From: Phycisphaerales bacterium
Lineage (GTDB): Bacteria; Planctomycetota; Phycisphaerae; Phycisphaerales; UBA1924
Direction: 5' to 3'
DNA: 64,000 nt
Assembly (NCBI GenBank): GCA_020850415.1
Contig: JADZER010000050.1
Span: 1 to 64,000, forward strand
Under the pieces are notes generated by a model. The model was not told the DNA's origin. It was given only the letters and a program-made list of their open reading frames with translations, and made no database searches. Positions 1 through 8,346 of the stretch are shown one piece after another. Numbering within the stretch: position 1 is the first letter of the stretch; each line of letters starts with the position of its first letter. A program made the translations under genes and the position numbers.

Positions 1-81
1 TCCCAACCCCCCTCCCCACCGCGCGGCGCCACCGCCTCACGCGCAGCACGGACCAGGCGGAAGTGCATCCACCGCCTCTGA

Positions 82-162
82 TTTGGCCCTTTGGCCCTTT
101 GGCGATTTGGCCATTTCTTCCCCCCACCCCGTCTCTCCGTCTCTCAGTCTCTCCGTCTCTCA
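82..162. repeat. Short tandem repeats at window edge
   Basis: Positions 1-210 hold no gene that I can support. Within them, TTTGGCCC-like units repeat at about 82-115, and four 8-bp units (GTCTCTCC alternating with GTCTCTCA) occupy 131-162. The unit length and composition match the octamer family found in carB, uvrA and two intergenic regions later in the window. Confidence 0.6.
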
Positions 163-210
163 TCCCCACCACCCCACCCATCCCCGCGCACCCCCATAAC
201 CCCCGCGCGC

Positions 211-570
211 TCACCCGCCGCCCTGGTCCACGCCGGTCGTCTCGCTCACCGGGCTGAACAGGTCCAGGATCTCGCACCGCTCGACCGCGCGGCACCCGTG
301 CCCCACGCCGCCGGGCAGCACGAGCACCTGCCCGCCGACCACCTCGACCGTGCGCACACCCCCGTCCTGCTCCAGATCAAACTCGGCCCGCCCGGCGAGC
401 ATCACCACCATCTGCTCGTTGGCGTGGTGGTGCATTCCCACCACAAACCCCGGCTCCAGGATCACCCGCGAGATCATCATCCGATCCCCCATCACCCGCT
501 GACGCCCGATCAGCGCCATCGGGTGGTCGGTCGGCAGGTCGGCGAGCGTGAGCAGGCGGGCGTGCGGCAT
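211..570 (-). CDS. Single-domain cupin protein
   Basis: A 119-residue small cupin. The first cupin motif is visible at about residues 42-61: G, then H-H-H, then E and a final G after MVVMLA. The second motif is weaker, around GGQVLVLPGGVGHGC, with one histidine. This is the size and layout of a one-domain metal-binding cupin (dioxygenase, isomerase or ligand-binding families share this fold), and the substrate cannot be told. It is transcribed divergently from the PPK2 gene; the start ATG is on the minus strand at 568-570. Confident as a cupin, not as an enzyme. Confidence 0.85.
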   Translation of the reverse strand: MPHARLLTLADLPTDHPMALIGRQRVMGDRMMISRVILEPGFVVGMHHHANEQMVVMLAGRAEFDLEQDGGVRTVEVVGGQVLVLPGGVGHGCRAVERCEILDLFSPVSETTGVDQGGG

Positions 571-611
571 GGCGTTCTCCCGGTGCCCAGGCCCCGGCGG
601 GCGGGCGCGTG

Positions 612-617
612 TACCCT
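612..617 (+). promoter_or_regulatory. Putative -10 box (TACCCT) 6 nt before ppk2 start
   Basis: TACCCT fits TAnnnT and ends six bases before the ATG at 624, so the transcript could start at or next to the start codon. No clear -35 is seen. The box supports ATG 624 over the upstream GTG 609. Confidence 0.4.
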
Positions 618-623
618 GCGGTC

Positions 624-1448
624 ATGACCCCCTGGCAGCACCATCGTGTCATGCCCGGCTCCCGTGTGCAACTCGGCGAGATCGACCCCTCACGCACCCC
701 CGGCCTCCGCGGCCCGGGCGAGCAGGAACGCGCCGCCGCCGAGGCGATCCACGCCCAGAATGTCGTGGCACTCCAGGACCTCCAATACCGCCTCTGGGCC
801 GAGGGCCAGCGCTCGGTGCTTGTCGTGCTCCAGGGCATGGACACCGCCGGCAAGGACGGCACGATCCGCCATGTCTTCGGCCCGCTGAACCCGCAGGGCG
901 TGCGCGTCGTCGGCTTCAAACAGCCCACGCCCGAGGAGCTCGCCCACGACTACCTGTGGCGCATCCACCAGCACACGCCGGAGAAGGGACGCATCGTCAT
1001 CTTCAACCGCTCCCACTACGAGGATGTCCTCGTCGTCCGCGTCCACGCCCTCGTGCCCGAGCCGGTCTGGCGTGAGCGGTACGAGCAGATCAACCAGTTC
1101 GAATCGCTCCTGGCCTCCAACGCCACGACCATCCTCAAGTTCTTCCTCCACATCTCCAAGGCCGAGCAGAAGCAGCGCCTCCAGGAGCGCCTCGACGACC
1201 CGGCGAAGCGGTGGAAGTTCTCCGCCGGCGACCTCGACGAGCGCAAGCGGTGGGGGGACTACCACGAGGCCTACGACGACGCGATCTCCCGGTGCTCCAC
1301 CGACCACGCCCCCTGGTTCATCATCCCCGCCGACAGGAAGTGGTACCGCAACTGGGCGATCTCATCGATCGTCCGCGGGGCGCTCGAGCGGATGAACCCC
1401 GAGCCCCCCACACCGGATTTCGACCCGACCACCGTCACGATCGACTAG
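624..1448 (+). CDS. ppk2: Polyphosphate kinase 2 family (PPK2), class III-like
   Basis: This enzyme transfers phosphate from polyphosphate to a nucleoside mono- or diphosphate in the cytoplasm. The Walker A of the PPK2 family is present as GMDTAGKDGTI (about residues 72-82), followed by the conserved PTPEELAHDYLWR segment, Walker B FNRSHYEDVL, the lid region with KFFLHISKAEQ and the late PADRKWYRN motif. The single-domain length (274 aa) and these segments look closest to class III PPK2 enzymes, which accept AMP and ADP; class is inferred from resemblance only. A GTG at 609 is an alternative start, but it overlaps the putative -10 box, so ATG 624 is preferred. Neighbours do not form an obvious pathway. 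Confidence 0.93.
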   Translation: MTPWQHHRVMPGSRVQLGEIDPSRTPGLRGPGEQERAAAEAIHAQNVVALQDLQYRLWAEGQRSVLVVLQGMDTAGKDGTIRHVFGPLNPQGVRVVGFKQPTPEELAHDYLWRIHQHTPEKGRIVIFNRSHYEDVLVVRVHALVPEPVWRERYEQINQFESLLASNATTILKFFLHISKAEQKQRLQERLDDPAKRWKFSAGDLDERKRWGDYHEAYDDAISRCSTDHAPWFIIPADRKWYRNWAISSIVRGALERMNPEPPTPDFDPTTVTID

Positions 1449-1531
1449 GCGCGCCGCCCGGCGCCCGGTATCCTTGCCACCGGTGCTCGCGGCCGGGACC
1501 GCGCCGGGGTACGGTCGGACAGGAGCCGCGA

Positions 1532-2200
1532 GTGGACCCCCGGAAAGTCGAAGAGCTTGTGTCCGCGATCGAGGGCAAGGACCTCTCCACCGCCGCCCAC
1601 ACCTGGCGCGTCGTCCTCTATACCCGCGCCATGGCCGAGCTCGCCGGCGTCGACGACGAACGGATGCGCATGCTCACCCACGGCGCGGCCCTGCACGATG
1701 TCGGCAAACTGGACATCCCACGCCGGATCCTCGCCAAGCCCGGACGCCTCACGCCCGAGGAGTTCGAGGTTATCAAGCAGCACCCGGTGACCGGCCTCGC
1801 CCGCATGGTCAGGCTGAATGTCGAGGACCCCCTCATCCTCGATCTCATCCGATACCACCACGAACGCTGGGACGGGCTCGGCTACCCCTACGGCTACGCC
1901 GCCGCCGACATCCCCCTCGCCGCCCAGTACTTCTCCGTCATCGACACCTTCGACGCGCTGACGAGCCTGCGTCCCTACCGGCAGCAGGTCGGCGAACGCG
2001 CCGCCGCGGAGGCGATCATCGAGATCAAGAGCGGCGCGGGCGCCCGCTACGCCCCCGACGCGGTCGAGATGTTCACCGGCCTGTTCGAGACCGGGCGCCT
2101 CGACTGGATCCTGCACTACTTCAACGACGACTGCCGGGTGCCCGTCTACGGCGATGTCGAGCAGGTCTCCCGGGCGTACGCCCGGCGGGCCGGCCCGTAG
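1532..2200 (+). CDS. HD-GYP domain phosphohydrolase
   Basis: A 222-residue single-domain HD-GYP protein. The metal-binding HD pair is in GAALHDVGKLDIP (H55-D56), followed by the family hallmark HHERWDGLGYP and DTFDALTSLRPYR. HD-GYP domains typically hydrolyse cyclic-di-GMP. There is no receiver or sensor domain attached, so its input is unknown. Translation probably starts at GTG 1532, preceded by AGGAG at 1521-1525; the open frame extends upstream to 1211, but that part is inside the ppk2 gene in another frame and is not likely coding. It lies 83 bp downstream of ppk2 on the same strand and may be cotranscribed. Confidence 0.9.
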   Translation: MDPRKVEELVSAIEGKDLSTAAHTWRVVLYTRAMAELAGVDDERMRMLTHGAALHDVGKLDIPRRILAKPGRLTPEEFEVIKQHPVTGLARMVRLNVEDPLILDLIRYHHERWDGLGYPYGYAAADIPLAAQYFSVIDTFDALTSLRPYRQQVGERAAAEAIIEIKSGAGARYAPDAVEMFTGLFETGRLDWILHYFNDDCRVPVYGDVEQVSRAYARRAGP

Positions 2201-2401
2201 CGTCGGCCGCGCCCGAGCGCCCCGCGGGGTCGCATCGACCCGGCCCGGACGCGAGAGCCCGGCGCGTCATCGCTGTCTCGCTTCATCGCTCCCTACCCCC
2301 CAGGATCACCCGCCGCTCGGCTTCTGACCCCCGGTCGGACATTGATCGAGCGCAGTTCCGGATCGAGTGTGAGGGCGTCGGGGCGCGCGGGGGTTCGGGG
2401 T

Positions 2402-3703
2402 TCATGGGTCACGCCGGATTACGACGATGCAGCGATCATCGTCCGGCGCGAGTCCCCGTGTGTAGCCATCCACCTTGCGGACGATCTCCTCGAGGATCCG
2501 GGGCGCGTCCGCGCGGGCGCTCTCGCGGAGCATGCCGTCCAGCCCGGCGAGGCCGAGCATCGGCCCGCCGGGCGCGCGGGCCTCGGTGAGGCCGTCGGTA
2601 TAGAGCACGACGGCGTCGCCCGCGTCGAGCCGGAAAGGGGAGCCGCCGACCTCCGGCATCGAGGGGTCGATCCCCAGCGGCAGGCTCGTGGCGCTGCCGA
2701 GGGGTTCGACCGCGCCGCACGCCCGGAGGACGCGGGCGGGCGGGTGCCCGGCGACCAGCGTCGAGCCGAGCCAGGTCCGCGGGTCGATCGTCAGAAACTG
2801 GGCGGTGACGAACCGCCCCGGGGGGAGGGCCTCGTGCATGACCCGGTTGAGGTGCTGGGTGCTCTGGGCGACCGGGAGGTTCATCATGCGGTGCGAGGCG
2901 AGAGTGGCGCGGAGCATCGACATCACCACGGCCGCGTCGGGCCCGTGCCCCGAGACATCGGCGATCATCGCGTGCACGGTGCCGTCCGCGTCCCGCCAGC
3001 AGTCGTAGTAGTCCCCGCCGGCCGCGTGGCAGGGGCTGTAGTGCGTGGCGATCGAGAGGCCCTCGACCGGCCCGGGCAGCGGGGGGAGGATCGACCTCTG
3101 GAGCTCCCCGAGGCGTTGGAGCTGCCAGTCCAGGCGCTGGGAGGTCTCGGCGAGCCGGTTGGCCAGCTTGAACTGCTGCACGAGCCGGGAGTGGGAGTTG
3201 ATGCTCGAGATCAGCACCGCCGCGAGCGTCGGCTCCACCGGCGCGCCCGCCTCGATCACCAGCAGGACCCACTCGGCGACGCGTCCTTCCGAGAACACCG
3301 GGACGCAGACGGCGTCGAAGGTGGGGGGGAGCGCGCTGCTGAGGAGCGAGCCGTCGTGCACCCCGCGGAGGAGCACCGGCTCGGCCCGGTCGGCGAGCGC
3401 CGCGAACTCGCGGCGTGTGCGGACCTCCACCTGCGGGGTCGGCACATCCCAGAGGGACCGTGCCGCGATCGCCTCAGGAGAGAACGAGAGGTCCAGGAGG
3501 TCGAAGGCGTAGCGGAGCCGGAACTGACCGGGACCGAGGCCGCGGACATCCAGGGAGGCGGCGTGGGTGATCGGCCCCAGCTTGCGGAGTCTGGCGGCCA
3601 GCTCGAAGGAGAGCTGCTCGGTGGAGCTGGCCTCGCTGAGCCGTTGCTGGACTTCGACGAGGGCGCCGACCAGGGGGTCGGGGCTCAGGCTGGTCAGGTG
3701 CAC
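2402..3703 (-). CDS. PP2C-type (SpoIIE/RsbU) serine phosphatase with N-terminal GAF-like region
   Basis: A 433-residue protein. The C-terminal half is a SpoIIE-type PP2C phosphatase: AGGDYYDCW with a metal-binding Asp near residue 227, IADVSGHGPDAA, and DAVVLYTDGLTEAR near the end. The first ~190 residues look like a degenerate GAF-type sensor, followed by a short helical linker (RLAETSQRLDWQLQRLGELQ). In known systems such phosphatases dephosphorylate anti-anti-sigma proteins and so control sigma factors; no partner is visible nearby. Start is GTG, with GAGGAA about 8 nt upstream. The EVE gene ends 31 nt before this start on the same strand, so both may be one operon. Confidence 0.9.
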   Translation of the reverse strand: MHLTSLSPDPLVGALVEVQQRLSEASSTEQLSFELAARLRKLGPITHAASLDVRGLGPGQFRLRYAFDLLDLSFSPEAIAARSLWDVPTPQVEVRTRREFAALADRAEPVLLRGVHDGSLLSSALPPTFDAVCVPVFSEGRVAEWVLLVIEAGAPVEPTLAAVLISSINSHSRLVQQFKLANRLAETSQRLDWQLQRLGELQRSILPPLPGPVEGLSIATHYSPCHAAGGDYYDCWRDADGTVHAMIADVSGHGPDAAVVMSMLRATLASHRMMNLPVAQSTQHLNRVMHEALPPGRFVTAQFLTIDPRTWLGSTLVAGHPPARVLRACGAVEPLGSATSLPLGIDPSMPEVGGSPFRLDAGDAVVLYTDGLTEARAPGGPMLGLAGLDGMLRESARADAPRILEEIVRKVDGYTRGLAPDDDRCIVVIRRDP

Positions 3704-3734
3704 TGGGGTGGTTCCTCGAGCGGGGTGCGTTGGG

Positions 3735-4169
3735 CTAGCGCTGGATCCCGGTGAGCGCGCGGAGGGGGGTATCGATCTCGACCGGGACGGGCATCGCGCT
3801 GAGGCGGCTCTGCTTCACCAGCGCGAACGCCGCGAACCGCGGGTCGGCCTTGATCGCCGCGAGGGTTGCGTTCTGGCTCGGCGCGGGCTTGACCGGCGCG
3901 ATCTCGACCAGCACGAACTTGGGGTCCCCGGCCGCTGTCACGCCGGGGTTCTCCGGGTCGGGGTACGCGCCCTTCACGACCCGGGCCAGCCCGACGATCC
4001 GCTTCTCCGCGCCGGTGTGGTAGAGGAGCACCTCGTCGCCCTTCTTCATCGATCGCATGGCCAGCTGTGCGGCGGCGTTTGTGACGCCGGTCCACGCGGT
4101 GCGTTTGTCGCGGACGAGGTCGTCCCACGAGTACTCGCCCGGCTCGGTCTTGAGGAGGAAGGTGGCCAT
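3735..4169 (-). CDS. EVE domain-containing protein
   Basis: A 144-residue one-domain EVE (PUA-like) protein: the N-terminus MATFLLKTEPGEYSWDDL and the later VTNAAAQLAMRSMKKGDEVLLYHTG and GLARVVKGAYPDP segments are typical. EVE domains are related to YTH and PUA domains and bind modified bases in nucleic acids; bacterial ones have been linked to RNA metabolism and sometimes to restriction, but here the neighbour is a signalling phosphatase. A TAnnnT box lies six bases before the ATG at 4167-4169, which supports this start rather than the longer frame to 4214. Confidence 0.93.
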   Translation of the reverse strand: MATFLLKTEPGEYSWDDLVRDKRTAWTGVTNAAAQLAMRSMKKGDEVLLYHTGAEKRIVGLARVVKGAYPDPENPGVTAAGDPKFVLVEIAPVKPAPSQNATLAAIKADPRFAAFALVKQSRLSAMPVPVEIDTPLRALTGIQR

Positions 4170-4175
4170 GGCGGC

Positions 4176-4181
4176 ATGGTA
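4176..4181 (-). promoter_or_regulatory. Putative -10 box (TACCAT) 6 nt before EVE gene
   Basis: Read on the minus strand the box is TACCAT, ending six bases before the ATG. No Shine-Dalgarno site is present between the box and the start, so a leaderless message is possible. Confidence 0.4.
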
Positions 4182-4197
4182 CCGCGTGAAAAAGACA

Positions 4198-4220
4198 AGA
4201 GACCCCGCGATCACGCGGGG
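4198..4220 (-). terminator. Rho-independent terminator of Cys-rich protein gene
   Basis: The 7-bp stem CCCCGCG/CGCGGGG at 4203-4220 is followed on the minus strand by TCTCTTGTCTTTTTC. It lies 31 bp after the stop of the gene ending at 4252. Confidence 0.75.
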
Positions 4221-4251
4221 CCTCCTGAGAGGAATCGGTGTCGGCGCCGGC

Positions 4252-4761
4252 TCAGCCCTCGCTGGTCTCGGTGTCGGTCTCCGCGTCGGCGGTCTGCTCG
4301 GCCTCCTGGCACTCGGTCTTGGGGGCGCCGTCGCAGGCCTTCTCGCACTCGGTCGCGCCCTCGCACTCGCCCTCGGTCTTCTGGTCGCTGACGAGCGAGG
4401 TCTGGACGGCCTGGGCGCCCATGGGGCACTCGCCGGCGGTCTCGCAGTGGGCCATCATGCCCTCGGGGCACTCGCCCATGGCCTCGCAGGCCTGACGCAT
4501 CGCGTCCGAGCAGCCCTCGGCGGGCTCGGTCTGGCTGACGAGCAGGGCGGTCGACTCGGCCTGACGCTCGCTGGAGCAGCAGCCGGACTTGGGCTCCTTC
4601 GCGTCGCTGACGGCCGTGAGGGTGGTGTTCGCATCCTTGGCGTCGCAGGAGCCCAGGAAGCACCCGGTGCGGGCGAAGTTGTAGCCGCCCATGCCGACAG
4701 CCGCGACGGCGGCGATCGCGAGGACGGGCTTGAAGAAACAGAGGGTGGTGCCACATGCCAT
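4252..4761 (-). CDS. Cys-rich, membrane-anchored hypothetical protein
   Basis: No family recognised. The 169-residue product starts with a short segment containing Cys3 and Cys8 and one hydrophobic helix (about 10-30, PVLAIAAVAAVGMGG), then has a soluble part with about a dozen and a half cysteines in pairs and CxxC-like spacings, and ends in a very acidic tail rich in E, T and D. This could be a membrane-tethered, disulfide- or metal-rich protein. It has its own terminator and a 315-bp upstream gap that holds six 11-bp tandem repeats. Compositional bias means database matches may be weak. Confidence 0.75.
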   Translation of the reverse strand: MACGTTLCFFKPVLAIAAVAAVGMGGYNFARTGCFLGSCDAKDANTTLTAVSDAKEPKSGCCSSERQAESTALLVSQTEPAEGCSDAMRQACEAMGECPEGMMAHCETAGECPMGAQAVQTSLVSDQKTEGECEGATECEKACDGAPKTECQEAEQTADAETDTETSEG

Positions 4762-4806
4762 GTCGGGGACTCCTTGGGCTGCGGGCCGTGTGCTCAGGCC
4801 CTTGGG

Positions 4807-4872
4807 GTTCTGGGTCAGTTCCGGGTCAGTTCTGGGTAAGTTCTGGGTCAGTTCTGGGTCAGTTCTGGGTCA
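4807..4872. repeat. Six tandem copies of an 11-bp repeat
   Basis: Six head-to-tail copies of GTTCTGGGTCA, with one substitution in copies 2 (CCGGG) and 3 (GGTAA). The array lies in the gap between two divergent genes (4761 and 5076). An 11-bp period is close to one helical turn, so repeated protein binding on one face is possible; simple slippage is the alternative. Confidence 0.9.
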
Positions 4873-5075
4873 TCGGCGTCGGGCTCCGGTGCCTCCACCG
4901 GGATCGGCCGGAATGGTCGACCAGATTGTACCACATGGGCGGCCTGGGTATTCCCGGGATGGTGGGAATCCGCTCGGGGTTCCCGGACGCCTCGTTCAGG
5001 CGGGGGGGCGGGCGGTCGATAGAGCAGGGTGCGGACCGGCTGATCTCGGGGCGGCCGGTCCGGTCTGGAGGCGTG

Positions 5076-7487
5076 ATGGCGGCTCGGGATAGCGACACCA
5101 AGGCCGACGCCGGGAAGCCCGGCGAGGGCTCGAAAGCCAAGGGCGGGGGCGGTCGCGGCCGCCCGCCGCCCGACGCGGTCGCGCGCGCCATGGCGGAGGT
5201 CGAGCGGACGCTCGACCGCCTCAAGCAGATGCGCACCGAGCGGGCGGAGGCGGAGGCGAGCTTCAAGAGCGAGCTGGAGGCCCGCGACGCGGAGATCGCG
5301 GCGCTGCGCGCCGACCGGGACGCCGGGGCGGCGCGGGTGGCCGAGGTGGAGGGGCGGCTCGCGCGCCTGCAGGCGGCCTCCGAGGAGGCCCGGGCGGTCG
5401 AGTCCGAGCGGGATGCCGCGCTCGCGAAGCTGGAAGAAGTCGGGCGCAGGCTCGGCGAGTTCGAGGCGTCGCTGGGCGCTGAGCGCAGCGCACGCGAGCT
5501 GGCCGAGAGCCGGCTCGCCGAGGCCGAGGGGGAGACACGGTCGCGGATCGAACAGCTGCGCGAGCAGCTCGCGCAGGCCGAGGAGCGCGAACGCGGGCTG
5601 GGGGATTCCCGCGACCGCGAGCGCCATGAGGCAGAGGCCACGATCCAGGAGCTGACGGACCGGCTCGCGGCGGCCGAGGCCGCGGCGGGCGACCAGGTCG
5701 CCGGGCTGCGCCGGGCGGTCGACTCGCTGGAGGCCCGCGCGTCGTCGGCCGAGGGCGAGCGCTCGGAGCTTCAGGCCAGGCTCGCGGACGCCGATCGTCG
5801 GATGGGCGAGGCGGGCCAGGCCGCGAACGCCGAGATCCAGTCGCTGCGGGCCAGGGCCGACGCGGTGGAGGCCGAGCGCGAGGAGGTCAGGTCCCAGGCG
5901 GCGTCCATTCGTGCGGAGTTCGAGGCCAAGCTCGGCGAGGCCGAGCACCGCCTGGGTCAGGCCGACGCGGACACCGACGCGCTGATCGCACGCGTGACCG
6001 AGCTTGAGGCGATGCTGAGCGCCCGGGCGGGGGAGATGGAAGGTGCGTTGCGGAACGCGTCGATCCTGGACGCCAAGGTCGCCGAGCAGGAGGCCGAGAT
6101 CGGGCGGGTGCGGGGGGAGCTCGGGGCCGCGCAGGGCGCGCTCGCCGAGCGCGACGCCCGGCTCGCGGCCGGGGACGCGTCGGCGCAGGAGGAACTCGCG
6201 ACGCTCCGGGCCGAGCTCGAGCGGCGCGGGGCAGAAGCGGCCGAGCTGCGGGCGGCGATCGGGGTGGCCCAGAGCCAGTCCGAGGCCCAAGCCCAGGGGG
6301 CGCAGAACGAGCTGCGTGCGGCGTTGGATGCCGAGCGTGCCCAGGTGCGCGAGCTGACCGAGAAGCTGGACATGGCCGCCGACCGGCTGGTGGAGATGCA
6401 GACCGCGCTCGACGAGCAGTCGCAGGCATTGGAGCGGTCGGGCGGTTCCGACGGGGCCGTCGCGGAGTTGACTCGCGAGTTGGACGCGTTGCGGTCTCGG
6501 CTGGCCGATGCCGAGCGGGAACGCGACGCGGCGGTGGTCGGCGGGGTCGGCGGGCCGCCCTCGGGGCGGTGGGACGCTGCGCGGGTCGCCGGGCGACGGG
6601 AGCGTCTGCGCCGGTGCCGGGCGTTGCTGCGGGAGCGGGAGCAGCAGGCCGCCCGCGTGGCCCAGGTGCTGGAGCAGAAGTCGCAGAAGTGCGACGAGCT
6701 GCTCGCCCGCCGGCGCGAGCTGGTCGAGGCCCGGCAGGTGATCGAGCGCACGCACAAGAAGGTGGTCTCGGCGCGCGCCAAGTCCGGCGCCGGGGCGACG
6801 GTGTTCTTCGGGCTGGCGATCATCACGGTGCTGGCCGGGCTTTCGTGGGCGGTGGTGACCCGCATTTTCCCCGCGACTTACGCGGCGTCGGCGGTGGTCG
6901 GCGCGGACTTCCAGGGGGTGGCGGTCAAGCCCGGCGAGATCGAGGCGTGGCAGGCGTTCCACGAGCAGCTCGCGCGGGATCCGAACCTGATGAGCCGCGT
7001 GGCCGAGCGCATGGCCCAGCGCGGGTTCGTGGACCTCGGCCAGCCCGCCGTGGTGAAAGCCATGGTTGACGCGGATATGACGGTCACGAGCCCCAAGGAC
7101 GGGGTGCTTGCCTTCGAGCTTCGGGGTCTGGGGCAGGACACGACGGCCCGCAAGCTGGATACCTTCGTGACCACGCTGGCGGCGGAGGCGAACGCGCTTC
7201 GTCAGCGCCGGACCGATCCCTCGACGACGATCGTGAGCGAGCGTGCCCGCGCGGGGGTGGACCCGATCGAGGACCCGCGACTGGAATACGCCGGGATGGG
7301 GATCGGCGTGGGCGCCGCGTTCGCGTTCCTGCTCTGGTTCGGGATCTGGCGTCGGATGGTCCGGTCCAAGCACGCCTTCGAGCACGAGACCGAGATCGAG
7401 GGGCTGCTCGAAGAGAGCCGGTGGGTGGACCCGATCCAGCAGATCATCGAGGCCCGGGTGGACGGCACGGGCAACCGGGCGGCGTGA
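5076..7487 (+). CDS. Long coiled-coil protein with C-terminal Wzz-like membrane module
   Basis: An 803-residue protein. After a Gly/Lys-rich head, residues ~30-570 are almost continuous heptad-type coiled coil rich in A, E, R and L. A first membrane helix follows at about 575-597 (VFFGLAIITVLAGLSWAVV), then a ~140-residue extracytoplasmic part beginning with ATYAASAVVGADF, which resembles the start of Wzz/GNVR chain-length-regulator domains, then a second helix at about 740-760 and a short cytoplasmic tail. A cytoplasmic coiled coil joined to a two-helix Wzz-like unit could tether or organise envelope machinery; this role is inference. Start ATG 5076 has GGAG at 5067-5070. Confidence 0.85.
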   Translation: MAARDSDTKADAGKPGEGSKAKGGGGRGRPPPDAVARAMAEVERTLDRLKQMRTERAEAEASFKSELEARDAEIAALRADRDAGAARVAEVEGRLARLQAASEEARAVESERDAALAKLEEVGRRLGEFEASLGAERSARELAESRLAEAEGETRSRIEQLREQLAQAEERERGLGDSRDRERHEAEATIQELTDRLAAAEAAAGDQVAGLRRAVDSLEARASSAEGERSELQARLADADRRMGEAGQAANAEIQSLRARADAVEAEREEVRSQAASIRAEFEAKLGEAEHRLGQADADTDALIARVTELEAMLSARAGEMEGALRNASILDAKVAEQEAEIGRVRGELGAAQGALAERDARLAAGDASAQEELATLRAELERRGAEAAELRAAIGVAQSQSEAQAQGAQNELRAALDAERAQVRELTEKLDMAADRLVEMQTALDEQSQALERSGGSDGAVAELTRELDALRSRLADAERERDAAVVGGVGGPPSGRWDAARVAGRRERLRRCRALLREREQQAARVAQVLEQKSQKCDELLARRRELVEARQVIERTHKKVVSARAKSGAGATVFFGLAIITVLAGLSWAVVTRIFPATYAASAVVGADFQGVAVKPGEIEAWQAFHEQLARDPNLMSRVAERMAQRGFVDLGQPAVVKAMVDADMTVTSPKDGVLAFELRGLGQDTTARKLDTFVTTLAAEANALRQRRTDPSTTIVSERARAGVDPIEDPRLEYAGMGIGVGAAFAFLLWFGIWRRMVRSKHAFEHETEIEGLLEESRWVDPIQQIIEARVDGTGNRAA

Positions 7488-7506
7488 TCGATCGCCGGCG
7501 CCGGGG

Positions 7507-8346
7507 TCAGTGCGACTCGGCCATGTCGGGGATGCCGAGCAGCACGCTGCCGGTATCGTCCTGGGCGCCGCTGATGATCGCCAGCCGGTCGGCCTCGATG
7601 GCGACGGTCATGGGGATCTCTTCGTTGAGCAGCCCGCCGGTGAAGGTGAACTCGGAGATGGTGCGGACGGGCTTGTCGTTCTCGTCGAGCACGACCAGCT
7701 TGTACTGGCTGCCGGTGGTGGCCGGGAGGTTGATGCCGAAGAGCTTGGCGGTGCGCCAGTCGGGGTGCATCCAGAGGGCGGCCTCGGCCTGCTGCTCCTG
7801 GGGCTGTGTGGAGTCCATCGAGGTGAGCGAGACCCGCTGTGTCGCGGGGTCGACGAGGGCGTCGATCACATAGTCGGGCCCGAAGTTCTTTCGGATGGCG
7901 CTGACGAGCTGGTCCTCCTGCCCGCGCATCTCGGTGAGGACGCCCTGGAGGTGCACGGCGGTGACGCCCAGTGCCACGGAGGCGGCGGCGCACCCCAGCG
8001 CGATCGCCCGCCACACGGCGGCGACCTTGCGCCGGTGGGTGACGGCGGGGAGCCTGGCGATGGTGTCCGGGTCGTGGAGGCGGAGGGCGGTCCGGGCCTG
8101 GGCGGCCTGGCGCTCGGCGATCGCGGCGCGGACCGCCTCGAGCACCCGGGCCCGCAGGGCCGCCGGGGGTGCGACATCCGGCAGCAGACTGTCCAACTGC
8201 GAGAGCCTGGTCTGCTCCCGGCGGATCTGCGCCTGGATGTGGGGCGGGGCGGCCTGGAAGGCCTGGTTGAACGCCTCCCGCTCCTCGTCGTCGAGGAGCG
8301 AGAACGCGTCGAGCAGGGCGTTCTCCAGAAGTTCGCGGTGTGTCAT
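7507..8346 (-). CDS. Anti-sigma factor, RskA-like
   Basis: A 279-residue single-pass membrane protein. The cytoplasmic N-terminus (about 1-100) is helical, with DAFSLLDDEEREAFNQAF resembling the anti-sigma domain of RskA-type proteins. One membrane helix sits at about 113-135, and the C-terminal extracytoplasmic domain includes WRTAKLFGINLPATTG and a glycine-rich beta region typical of the anti-sigma-K C-terminal family. No zinc-binding HxxxCxxC is seen, as expected for RskA. It overlaps the sigma-factor gene by 4 bp (ATGA), so the two are translationally coupled and probably form a cognate pair. Confidence 0.85.
   Translation of the reverse strand: MTHRELLENALLDAFSLLDDEEREAFNQAFQAAPPHIQAQIRREQTRLSQLDSLLPDVAPPAALRARVLEAVRAAIAERQAAQARTALRLHDPDTIARLPAVTHRRKVAAVWRAIALGCAAASVALGVTAVHLQGVLTEMRGQEDQLVSAIRKNFGPDYVIDALVDPATQRVSLTSMDSTQPQEQQAEAALWMHPDWRTAKLFGINLPATTGSQYKLVVLDENDKPVRTISEFTFTGGLLNEEIPMTVAIEADRLAIISGAQDDTGSVLLGIPDMAESH

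Noticed and set aside
4807..4872. CRISPR-like array
   Set aside because: Repeats are 11 bp and contiguous without spacers; no cas gene is present in the window.
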